Source of the DNA: an alpha proteobacterium L41A
GTDB lineage: Bacteria > Pseudomonadota > Alphaproteobacteria > Caulobacterales > Caulobacteraceae
DNA length: 63,556 nt
Assembly (NCBI GenBank): GCA_000335735.1
Contig: AMYY01000019.1
Coordinates: 1 to 63,556 of the forward strand
Direction: 5' to 3'
The position numbers and the translations under genes were made by a program. The notes beneath the pieces were generated by a model. It saw nothing but the letters and a program-made list of their open reading frames with translations. It did no database searches and had not been told where the DNA came from. Below, in pieces: positions 9,802 to 18,208 of the stretch (position 1 is the first letter of the stretch; each line of letters starts with the position of its first letter).

Positions 9802-10506
9802 TCAATTCCCCCGAGGACCGTCGTCCGCTGCGCCTAGAACCCGAAGCGCCCCCGCTGGGTTGCACGCAATGTGTCCGACACCGAACATAAGACTCTATCG
9901 CCGGGTTTCTGTGGACAAGGCAAGTCGCTGATCCGCAATCGCGAATTTGATCCGTCCACCGATGTTCACAGGCTTGTCCACCGCCGCCGGGCCAATCGTG
10001 CACACTGGGGCGAGTTCGGGCGCTTGCCTCATAGCCGGTTTCGTCCGAACGTCAACAGGCCAAGGGACACGGGGCAGCGGAAATCCAGGGAGACCTGGAC
10101 CTCCAGCGAACCGGCCCGGCTCTCCGACCCGGCGCTTCGGGCGGTCTTCGGATCGTAACGTGCGACAGGCGGGATCCAGGCTCCAGTCTTCGACGGTCTT
10201 CGGATCGACGGCAGACAGGAGAACCGGATCGGGATCGACGGACGACGCGGACGCAATGCCGTGGGACGCCGAAGACCAGGAGCGCGACAGGATACAGCCG
10301 ACCGCCCTTTCGGGTTCGCCCGAAACGACGCCGACGCCGAGGTCCAGACCCGAATGGCCAAGTCCAACCCGGACTTGGCGAGGGGACGAAGCTGACGGGT
10401 CCGCCCGAACGCTTCGTCCCCTCGCTCAATTCGGCGCTAACTTCACGAAATCACGCTAGACAGCCGCCGCGCCAGATGCACCCATGGAGTGCAGACGGAG
10501 ACACCC
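9802..10506. other. Gene-free interval of about 700 bp
   Basis: No open frame here has convincing protein-like composition on either strand. It contains an inverted pair GTGGACAAG (9911-9919) / CTTGTCCAC (9973-9981), two copies of GGTCTTCGGATCG about 56 bp apart (near 10140 and 10195), and two adjacent perfect hairpins at 10357-10425. It precedes the secreted protein at 10507, whose ribosome site (GGAG, about 10497-10500) lies at its end. It could hold an unannotated RNA. Confidence 0.5.
10357..10425. other. Two adjacent perfect hairpins, possible structured RNA
   Basis: Stem 1 is GCCAAGTCC (10357-10365) with GGACTTGGC (10371-10379) and a 5-nt loop. Stem 2 is 15 bp: GCGAGGGGACGAAGC (10378-10392) with its exact complement at 10411-10425. 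Its 18-nt loop can itself pair CGGG/CCCG. No T-tract follows, so simple terminators are less likely. Confidence 0.5.
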
Positions 10507-11673
10507 ATGCGCGCGATCCTGTTCGGCCTCGGCCTGACCCTGACAACGACCGCGCCCGCGTGGGCGCAAGCGCCGGTCGTTCGCCCTCAAAGTGCGACAT
10601 CGCCGGAGAAGGCCCTGTTTTTGATCCCTTCGACCGACATCCAATGTGACGGCCAAGCGGTTCAGCCGACCTTTTCCGACGATCTCCGCGTGGAAACCAC
10701 CGGCCCATCTCGCCCCGACCGAACGTCCGTCTCCCTGTCTTTCAGCGTCGATGACACGGGCCGCACCTTCGACATTCGTGCGCCCCGGACTGCGACGCCC
10801 TCCAACAGCCCGATCATCATCCCCACCGGCATTGGCTCAGAAAATGAACAGGCCGCCCTCGCCGCTTGGCGCTTCGATGGCCCTCGTCGCGACTGCATCA
10901 TGACCATTCGTTACACGGCCAAGCCTTTTATAGGGGCGACGACAGGCGATCTGCTGCGCTATTTCGCGGTCACGCGAACGCGCGGTCCTATCCGCGACGC
11001 CGTGGCTGCTCGTCTCGCCGGGCCAGACGCCAACTGCGGAGGAGAGCGCAGAGGCGGTCGCGCGCCCCGCGTCGTCAGCTATCCGGACTACAATATCGGA
11101 CAGCGTCCGCCGCCAGGCGGTCGATCCTGGACGGTCGTTCGCTGGGACGTCGATGCCGATGGACGCGCCGTCAACGTCGAGACCCTGGGTTCGGCCGGCG
11201 ATACGTCCTTTGATGCTGAAACGCGACGCGCCGTGTCGGAAACCGTGGTCGAGAACGGAGCGCCGCTGAAAGGCTGCGTCTTCAACTTCTACCGATACGG
11301 CGAAAATCTGCCCGCACCTGTGATGCAGCAAACCAGCGACGATCCGCTGCAGAACTGCCCACCCGAAGTCGGCGCACGCTTCCAGGCGCGCGCAACGCCG
11401 GAAACCTACCCTCAGGCCTTCAGGGATCGCGGGATCGAGGGCTGGGCCCGTGTGCGGTTCGACTTCGCCACATGGGGTCAAATCGGAAATGTGGGGGTCA
11501 TCGACGCTCAGCCCGCCGCCGCGTTTGGCGACGCCGGCGTTCGCGTGGTTCAGACCAGCCGAGCCGACTCCGGGTTTGAAGCGGGCGTCCGCTGTGTCGC
11601 GCCCGTCCGCTATATCCTTTCCCACAGTCCCGGCGACGGGGCCTCCCCGACATCTGACAACGCGGCCGACTGA
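10507..11673 (+). CDS. Secreted protein with TonB-C-like domains, unknown function
   Basis: The protein has 388 residues. A signal peptide (MRAILFGLGLTLTTTAPAWA, cleavage about residue 20) points to the periplasm. Two segments (about 195-270 and 285-370) share the pattern 'Ypdy...RG.eGwa.VrfdvdadGrv.nV' of energy-transducer TonB C-terminal domains. There is no N-terminal TonB membrane anchor or proline-rich linker, so it is not a classical TonB. Cysteines (IQCDG, RDCIM, ANCGG, LKGCV, QNCPP, VRCVA) may form disulphides. A GGAG ribosome site lies 6 nt before the ATG. Confidence 0.75.
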   Translation: MRAILFGLGLTLTTTAPAWAQAPVVRPQSATSPEKALFLIPSTDIQCDGQAVQPTFSDDLRVETTGPSRPDRTSVSLSFSVDDTGRTFDIRAPRTATPSNSPIIIPTGIGSENEQAALAAWRFDGPRRDCIMTIRYTAKPFIGATTGDLLRYFAVTRTRGPIRDAVAARLAGPDANCGGERRGGRAPRVVSYPDYNIGQRPPPGGRSWTVVRWDVDADGRAVNVETLGSAGDTSFDAETRRAVSETVVENGAPLKGCVFNFYRYGENLPAPVMQQTSDDPLQNCPPEVGARFQARATPETYPQAFRDRGIEGWARVRFDFATWGQIGNVGVIDAQPAAAFGDAGVRVVQTSRADSGFEAGVRCVAPVRYILSHSPGDGASPTSDNAAD

Positions 11674-11717
11674 CGCCCCGCCTTCCCAAGGCCCCTATCG
11701 CCCCGTAAGTCAGGGGC

Positions 11718-12758
11718 ATGAGCTTGTTGGGGAATCGCCTGCTGACCCGTCGCCGTGCGCTGATCGCGGGCGGGGCGGCTGTGGCGGCGGGGGCGATCGG
11801 GCTTCGGGCCTGCGGGCGGGCCGAGGCGCCGGTCGACGAACAGGGCCGGGTGCGCCTGCGTTTCGCCACCGACTGGCGCGCCCAGGCCGAACAGGGCGGC
11901 TTCTATCAGGCGCTCGCCAGCGGGGCCTATGAGAAGCGCGGGCTGAACGTCCAGATCGTCCAGGGCGGCCCCGGCGTGAACGTGCCGCACCTGCTGGCCA
12001 CCGGCGCGGTCGAACTGGGCATGGGCTCCAACAGCTTCATCCCCCTGAACCTGGTCGCGTCCGGCGCGCCGGTGAAGGCGGTCGCCGCCTTCTTCCAGAA
12101 GGACCCGCAGGTCCTGATGGCCCATCCCGACGCGGCGCTGGAGACCATCGCCGATCTGGCCGGTCGCCCCTTCCTGTTGTCCGAGGCGGGCATCAGCACC
12201 TTCTGGGTCTGGCTGAAGGCCAAATACGGCTTCACCGACCAGCAGCTGCGCCCCTTCGCCTACGACCCCGCCGCCTTCATCGCCAATGCACGGGCGGTGC
12301 AGCAGGGCTATCTGACCAGCGATCCCTACGCCATCGCACAGGCGGCCGATTTCGACCCGCGCGTCTTCCTGCTGGCCGACGAGGGCTATCCCTCCTACGC
12401 CGCCATGGTCCTGGCCCCCAACGCCTTCGCCCGCGACAATGCGGCGGCGCTGCGCAGCTTCATCGCCGCCTCGGCGGAAGGGTGGCGCGACTATATCCGG
12501 GGCGACGCCTCGGCCGCCGACGCCCTGATCCGCAAGGACAACCCGGACATGACGCAAGCCCTGCTGGATCAGGCCCGCGAACGCCTACGCGACCACGCCA
12601 TCGTCGACGGCGGCGACGCGGCGCTTTACGGCCTGGGCGCCCTGACCGAGGAACGCTGGCAGGCCTTCTTCGACGTGACCTCAAAGGCCGGAGTCTACGA
12701 AGACGGGCTGAACTGGCGCGACGCCTTCACCGACAACTATCTACCCGGTCGCGGCTGA
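11718..12758 (+). CDS. ABC transporter substrate-binding protein (NMT1/THI5-like)
   Basis: The 346-residue protein has a twin-arginine-type leader (LLTRRRALIAGGAAVAAGAIG) and a Cys just after it. The fold pattern of SsuA/THI5/NMT1 binding proteins follows: RLRFATDWRAQAEQGGFYQA, then GLNVQIVQGGPGVNVPHLLATG and ELGMGSN. Family members bind sulphonates, pyrimidines, nitrate or riboflavin/thiamine precursors. Neither the permease nor the ATPase gene is adjacent, so it is an orphan binding protein here. Confidence 0.88.
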   Translation: MSLLGNRLLTRRRALIAGGAAVAAGAIGLRACGRAEAPVDEQGRVRLRFATDWRAQAEQGGFYQALASGAYEKRGLNVQIVQGGPGVNVPHLLATGAVELGMGSNSFIPLNLVASGAPVKAVAAFFQKDPQVLMAHPDAALETIADLAGRPFLLSEAGISTFWVWLKAKYGFTDQQLRPFAYDPAAFIANARAVQQGYLTSDPYAIAQAADFDPRVFLLADEGYPSYAAMVLAPNAFARDNAAALRSFIAASAEGWRDYIRGDASAADALIRKDNPDMTQALLDQARERLRDHAIVDGGDAALYGLGALTEERWQAFFDVTSKAGVYEDGLNWRDAFTDNYLPGRG

Positions 12759-12854
12759 CACCCGGTCGTTGTCCGCTCCCGGCTTCACATTAGCGCGGGA
12801 TTAAGGGGTCGATCCCTAGTGTGCGCGCTGGGATTCCTCTTCCGGAGAGCCGCC

Positions 12855-13739
12855 ATGCGCCGCGCCCTCGCAGTTTCGATCGTCCTGACCGCCGTCAATC
12901 TGGCGGCCGGCGCCGCCGTGGCGCAACAGGCGCCGACCAACGCCTCGGGCCTGCGCTATTTGTCCTGGCCGGGCAAGCCGCCCGCCGGCGCCCGCGCGAC
13001 CCCCGCCCCTACGCCCGCCGTGACCCAGGCCGAAGCGCCGTCGCCGACCGTATCGGCCGCCAACCGCACCCTGCCCGGCGCCATGCCCCTGGCCCGCCTG
13101 TCGCCCGCGCGATCCGGCACGACGCCGCGCAGCAACGGCCTGACGCCCGCCAGCGCCTGGATGCCCCAGCGTGCGCCGATGCAGGCGCAGACCGCACCCG
13201 TCGAGCCTCCTCCGGCGCAGGCGACCGCGACGCGCGTCGCGCCATCGCCCTATGTTCCGGAACCACAAGCCCCCGCGCCTGAGTCTCAGCGTCAGCCTGA
13301 ACCTCAGATGCAGGCCGAACCTGCGCCTGCCGCGCAACAGGCCGCCCAGGTCGAGCCCCAACCCGCGCCCCAACCGGCTCAGGCGGCGGTCGGCGACCCG
13401 ATGGCCCCGCGCCGCGACGCCCCCATCTACCGCCTGCAACGCCCCCAGGCCGGCGCGCCCGTGGACGCCGCCGCCGTCGCCGCCAGCGATCAGGCCGCCC
13501 AAGCGCCCACTGCCGGCGACAACAGCGCCCGCTACTATTCGGTCCACCGCCAGGCGGGCCGTCATCCCGACACCATCCCCGCGCCGCAGCAGACCTACCT
13601 AGACGCCCTGCCCGTCCAGATGGCCCAGACGCCGCAGTCCAGTGATCTGGCCCAACCGGATGGACCGCCCGCCCTGATCCGCAACGCCAACGGCTCCCTG
13701 CGCGCCGTGCCCCAAACTGAAGCCGACAATCTGCCATGA
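12855..13739 (+). CDS. Secreted Pro/Ala/Gln-rich protein, unknown function
   Basis: The 294-residue protein starts at the ATG following GGAGAG. A signal peptide (MRRALAVSIVLTAVNLAAGAAVAQQ) precedes a long low-complexity region rich in Pro, Ala and Gln, then a short ordered-looking tail (NSARYYSVHRQAGRHPDTIP). Its stop overlaps the start of the DUF2336 gene (ATGA), so the two are co-translated. No domain is recognised. It may be a periplasmic linker or envelope protein. Confidence 0.7.
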   Translation: MRRALAVSIVLTAVNLAAGAAVAQQAPTNASGLRYLSWPGKPPAGARATPAPTPAVTQAEAPSPTVSAANRTLPGAMPLARLSPARSGTTPRSNGLTPASAWMPQRAPMQAQTAPVEPPPAQATATRVAPSPYVPEPQAPAPESQRQPEPQMQAEPAPAAQQAAQVEPQPAPQPAQAAVGDPMAPRRDAPIYRLQRPQAGAPVDAAAVAASDQAAQAPTAGDNSARYYSVHRQAGRHPDTIPAPQQTYLDALPVQMAQTPQSSDLAQPDGPPALIRNANGSLRAVPQTEADNLP

Positions 13740-14851
13740 GCGATCCTGTCGTGATCGAACCCGCCGTGATCGAGGGCTCGCGCCTGCCCGAACTCATTGG
13801 ATTGGCCAGCGAGGAGTCCAGCGAGAAGCGCCGCCTGCTTCTGCGCGAACTGACTGAGCATTTCTTCGGCGTGCCCGCCCCCAACGCCAATGAGAACCTG
13901 CTTTACGGCGCGGTGCTGGCCAAGCTGTCCGACGAGATGGAGGTCGCGGTCCGCGCCGAGCTGGCCGCGCGCTTCGCCCACGCCCCCAATGCACCCCACA
14001 GCCTGATCCGACGTTTCGCCGACGACGAGATCGAAGTCGCCGAGGAGGTGCTGCGCGCCTCCACCGTCCTGACCGACGACGACCTGATCCAGATCGTGCG
14101 CAAGCGCAGCCAGGGTCATCTGCGCGCCGTCTCGGGCCGGGCGACCGTGTCGGAGGCCGTCTCGGACGAAATCGTCGAACACGGCGACGACCACACGCTG
14201 GACACCCTGCTGCGAAACGACGGCGCCCGGTTGTCGCGTGCGGCGTCCGAGACCGCCGTCGAACGCGCCAAGGCCAATCCGGCCCTGCACGCCGCCACGG
14301 TCGAGCGCCAGCGCCTGCCGGCCGACCTGCTGAACGAGATGTATTTCGTCGTCGAGGCGCGGCTGCGTCACCAAATCCTGGAACAGAACGCCCGCATGGA
14401 CCCGGCCCTGCTGGAGGCGGCGCTGACCGCCGGCCGAACCCGCGTCGCCACCCACGACGGCTCCTTGCCTGCGGACTACGTCGAGAACCTGGCCTATATC
14501 GACGAGCTTCAGGCGGCCGGGCAACTGACACCCCAGACCCTGATCCGCTTCCTGCGCTCCAACGCCAAGACCCAGTTCCTGATCGCCCTGTCGAAGCTGG
14601 CCGAGATCGACTTCCACACCGCGCGAGGGATCGTCGAGCGCAAGGATCTCGACGCCCTGTCGGTGGTCTGCAAGGCGGCCGACATGGACCGGGCCGTCTA
14701 TCTGACCTACGCCGTGGCCATCCTGGGGTCGGAAGACAATCCGATGGGCAAGGCCGCCGCCTACGGCCGCCTCTACGGCGAACTGACCCGCGACGCGGCG
14801 CTGCGCACCCTGCGCTTCTGGCGCATGCGCCGAACCGCCCAGGCGGCGTAA
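13736..14851 (+). CDS. DUF2336 domain-containing protein
   Basis: The 371-residue all-helical protein begins MSDPVVIEPAVIEGSRLPEL. The segment ASEESSEKRRLLLRELTEHFF and repeated short helices with D/E-rich turns match DUF2336, a family frequent in Caulobacterales and other alphaproteobacteria with no known function. It overlaps the preceding secreted-protein gene by 4 bp. A second DUF2336 protein is encoded nearby on the other strand (15687-16904). Confidence 0.88.
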   Translation: MSDPVVIEPAVIEGSRLPELIGLASEESSEKRRLLLRELTEHFFGVPAPNANENLLYGAVLAKLSDEMEVAVRAELAARFAHAPNAPHSLIRRFADDEIEVAEEVLRASTVLTDDDLIQIVRKRSQGHLRAVSGRATVSEAVSDEIVEHGDDHTLDTLLRNDGARLSRAASETAVERAKANPALHAATVERQRLPADLLNEMYFVVEARLRHQILEQNARMDPALLEAALTAGRTRVATHDGSLPADYVENLAYIDELQAAGQLTPQTLIRFLRSNAKTQFLIALSKLAEIDFHTARGIVERKDLDALSVVCKAADMDRAVYLTYAVAILGSEDNPMGKAAAYGRLYGELTRDAALRTLRFWRMRRTAQAA

Positions 14852-14864
14852 CGCCTCACTGACC

Positions 14865-14922
14865 TCTCCCTCCCCCTGCGGGGGAGGGTGGCTGAGGCGC
14901 AGCCGAAGCCGGGTGGGGACGG
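14865..14922. repeat. Palindromic repeat, subtype 2
   Basis: CTCCCTCCCCCTGCGGGGGAGGGTGG is followed by GCTGAGGCGCAGCC and CCGGGTGGGG. It pairs in inverted orientation with 14975-15028, filling the gap between the DUF2336 gene and mucR. Confidence 0.8.
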
Positions 14923-14974
14923 CAAAGCGACGTCCCACCATCCTTCTTATTTCAAGAAAGTGCGTCCCTGCTGG

Positions 14975-15028
14975 GCCGGCCCCACCCGGTCGCTACGCGC
15001 CCACCCTCCCCCGCCGGGGGAGGGAGAA
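14975..15028. repeat. Palindromic repeat, subtype 2, inverted copy
   Basis: CCCCACCCGGTCGCTACGCG is followed by CCACCCTCCCCC and a CCCCCGCCGGGGG hairpin. Together with 14865-14922 it forms a head-to-head pair separated by about 50 bp. Confidence 0.8.
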
Positions 15029-15040
15029 TGCTCGTGCCCC

Positions 15041-15078
15041 CAAAACAAAAACGCCCGCCTCCTGTCGGAAGCGGGCGT
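15041..15078 (-). terminator. Rho-independent terminator of mucR
   Basis: The stem ACGCCCGC (15051-15058) / GCGGGCGT (15071-15078) is followed on the minus strand by a T-rich TTTTTGTTTTG tract. It lies about 25 bp past the mucR stop codon. Confidence 0.88.
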
Positions 15079-15101
15079 CTCTACACCGAAACTGATCCGG
15101 C

Positions 15102-15536
15102 TTATTTCTTCGCGCGGGTGCCGGCGGCGCGGGCGGGCTTGCGACCGCCTTGGCCCAGGCCCATGGACTTGGCCAGTTCCGACCGCGCCTTGGCGTAGTT
15201 CGGGGCGACCATCGGATAGTCTTTCGGCAGACCCCATTTGGTGCGGTATTCTTCGGGGCTCATGTCGTATTTGGTGCGCAGGTGACGCTTCAACGACTTG
15301 AACTTGCGGCCGTCTTCCAGGCAGATCAGGAAATCGGGCGCGATCGACTTGCGGATCGGCACCGCCGGTTCCTTGGGTTCAGGTTCAGCCTCGACCGGAC
15401 CGTTCGACACACCCGACAGCGCCGCGTGAATATTGGCGATAAGCGCAGGCAAGGCCTCTGCCGAGACCGAGTTGTTGCCGACATAGGCGGACACGATGTC
15501 TGCGGTCATCTCCAGCAGTTCGGGCTTATCTTCCAT
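15102..15536 (-). CDS. mucR: MucR/Ros-family zinc-finger transcriptional regulator
   Basis: The 144-residue protein has an N-terminal helical oligomerisation region (ELLEMTADIVSAYVGNNSV) and a central Ros-type zinc finger (ICLEDGRKFKSLKRHLRTKY). The motif MSPEEYRTKWGLPKDYPMVAP is diagnostic of MucR. The tail is basic. In Caulobacter, MucR proteins act with SciP in the CtrA cell-cycle circuit and bind AT-rich promoters; whether this copy does so is inferred. The upstream region is unusually AT-rich for this genome and carries an inverted repeat GTTCGG/CCGAAC (15565-15588), possibly for autoregulation. Confidence 0.93.
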   Translation of the reverse strand: MEDKPELLEMTADIVSAYVGNNSVSAEALPALIANIHAALSGVSNGPVEAEPEPKEPAVPIRKSIAPDFLICLEDGRKFKSLKRHLRTKYDMSPEEYRTKWGLPKDYPMVAPNYAKARSELAKSMGLGQGGRKPARAAGTRAKK

Positions 15537-15686
15537 TATCGGCTTCGCTTTCCTGATCTATTGAGTTCGGCTGATTCTCCAACCGAACGATGCGTATAGC
15601 GTCATAGTGTTATTTCAATTCGAAAGCAAACACGCGCCAAGGCGGTGCGTTATCCACGTCTATGCAGTTGAAGTTAATGGCCAGAG

Positions 15687-16904
15687 CTAGCGACCGAAGT
15701 CTTCGGCCAGCACCATCATCGCCGCGCGTTCGGGCGCCGAATATTCATCGACGGCGTCATCCTCTCCGTCGCGAATCGCGCGCAACAGCGTGGGCGTCAG
15801 CGCCGAGGACAATGACCAGTTCCAGTAACGCAGCACCGTCTGGGCGCGATCGACGGCCAACATCTCATAGGTGATCTGCACCCGCTCCCAATCGGGATGG
15901 ATATGACCGTCCGCCGTCGTCTCGGGTCGCCGCATAGAGCGCCACAGATTGGTCAGATCGACGCGCGACATCCCCGTCGCCTTGCACAGGATCGCCAGAG
16001 GCTCGCCGCCGGGATCGCCCAGAAGCTTGGCCCCCGTCAGCGGTTTGATCCCGGCCAGGAAGGCGATCTCGGACGCCGTCTCGCGCGTCAGGCCATCGCT
16101 GGCGGCGACCATGACGGCGTGTTCCAGATTGTCGAACGGGCTCTTTTCAACGGCCGCGCGATTGCGCTGACGACGCTCGATGAACTGCAACGCCTTGCGC
16201 GCGGCGGGGTCGGACCAGCCTTCCTGGTTGGCCATGGGAAAGACGTCCTCCGACGCCTCCTGCATGACTTCGCGGGACACGGCGAACCGTTGCAGGATGG
16301 TGCGGCGATCCTCGGGCGCGCACCACCAGAACATGACATAGGCGCCCGACGGCCTCAGCTCGGGTCGCTTCAGCAAGGGTGCGCACAGGCCCGGCGACTG
16401 GCGGCTCAGGCCCACGACCGTCTCGACGCCCAACTGGGACAGGCGCGCGGTCGGATTGCGCAACACCGCCTCGATCACTTCCATCTCGCCGAACGAGAAG
16501 AGAGTCTCGGTCACGATCTCCGACAGACCGCGTCGCGCCGCGATCATAAGCCTGTGCTCGAAGCCGGCGTCGCGCGCGCAGCCGACGATGTCCGCATCGC
16601 TCAGCGAGGCGCATTGTTCGATCAGCAGGGCGGCGACATCCGGATCGTCGCGCAACAGAATGCGCGCCACGCTGTTGGGCAGTTCGGCCAGCGGCGCCAG
16701 ACGCGCGGCCACGCGCTTGCGCTCGTCGTGCGAGGCCAGCCGCAGCATCTCGACCAGCAGGTCGCCGGTCACCGACCGCTCGAAAGCGTTGATGCGGCTG
16801 GCGGGCAGCGACACGACATCGGCCAAACGCTTCAGCAGCGCCCGGCGCGCGCGCAAAGGCGGCGGCGTCGCCTCGTCCTCGATCATGGCTGCGGGATCGC
16901 CCAT
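15687..16904 (-). CDS. DUF2336 domain-containing protein
   Basis: The 405-residue helical protein contains RRALLKRLADVVSLPASRIN and a series of short helical repeats ending with AERAAMMVLAEDFGR. It is related in pattern to the DUF2336 protein at 13736-14851 but diverged. It lies between mucR (upstream side, about 150 bp) and cysK, all on the minus strand. Function unknown. Confidence 0.82.
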   Translation of the reverse strand: MGDPAAMIEDEATPPPLRARRALLKRLADVVSLPASRINAFERSVTGDLLVEMLRLASHDERKRVAARLAPLAELPNSVARILLRDDPDVAALLIEQCASLSDADIVGCARDAGFEHRLMIAARRGLSEIVTETLFSFGEMEVIEAVLRNPTARLSQLGVETVVGLSRQSPGLCAPLLKRPELRPSGAYVMFWWCAPEDRRTILQRFAVSREVMQEASEDVFPMANQEGWSDPAARKALQFIERRQRNRAAVEKSPFDNLEHAVMVAASDGLTRETASEIAFLAGIKPLTGAKLLGDPGGEPLAILCKATGMSRVDLTNLWRSMRRPETTADGHIHPDWERVQITYEMLAVDRAQTVLRYWNWSLSSALTPTLLRAIRDGEDDAVDEYSAPERAAMMVLAEDFGR

Positions 16905-16947
16905 CCCCCCACCCTAGACGCGAGCGGTTAACCGGGCGTGAGCCGCA

Positions 16948-17928
<981 letters not shown>

Positions 17929-18033
17929 GGAAAAGGTCTCCTCGAATGCTGGCGCACAACAGATAAGGCCTCGCCGCCCCACGCAAGGGGTGACGCGCGA
18001 TGATTTCTACGAACGACCGTCAGAACCCTTGAT

Positions 18034-18183
18034 CTAAAGCCAGCCGGCGGCCCGCAGATTGGCCACCCGCGCGCGCGACACCGGCGCCGTCAGACCACCG
18101 GTCAGGGCCAGGCGCAGGTTACGGCCGTCCTCGACGACCCCGACGATGGCCGCGCGCGCCACCCGCTTCTTCCAGCGAATGCT
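18034..18183 (-). pseudogene. Remnant of a LytTR DNA-binding domain
   Basis: The open frame translates to about 49 residues ending RVANLRAAGWL. It contains KKRVARAAIVGVVEDGRNLRL and a TAPVSRARV segment, the C-terminal half of a LytTR domain. There is an in-frame TAG at 18184-18186 immediately upstream and no good start or ribosome site. The chemoreceptor gene begins its 3' end 26 bp away. It is read as the leftover of a deleted LytTR regulator. Confidence 0.6.
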
Positions 18184-18208
18184 CTACCCGTCGGGCGACC
18201 CGCCTCGG

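Noticed and set aside
6970..9837. 955-residue open frame opposite the hybrid histidine kinase
   Set aside because: Arg/His/Gln-rich shadow of the kinase's third codon positions.
9911..9981. DnaA-box-like inverted pair GTGGACAAG/CTTGTCCAC suggesting an origin
   Set aside because: Boxes are imperfect, only two are present, and no AT-rich unwinding region or origin-linked genes are near.
9947..10459. 170-residue frame in the gene-free region
   Set aside because: Ser/Arg/Thr-rich with no regular pattern, no ribosome site and competing frames on both strands; it also covers the strong hairpins.
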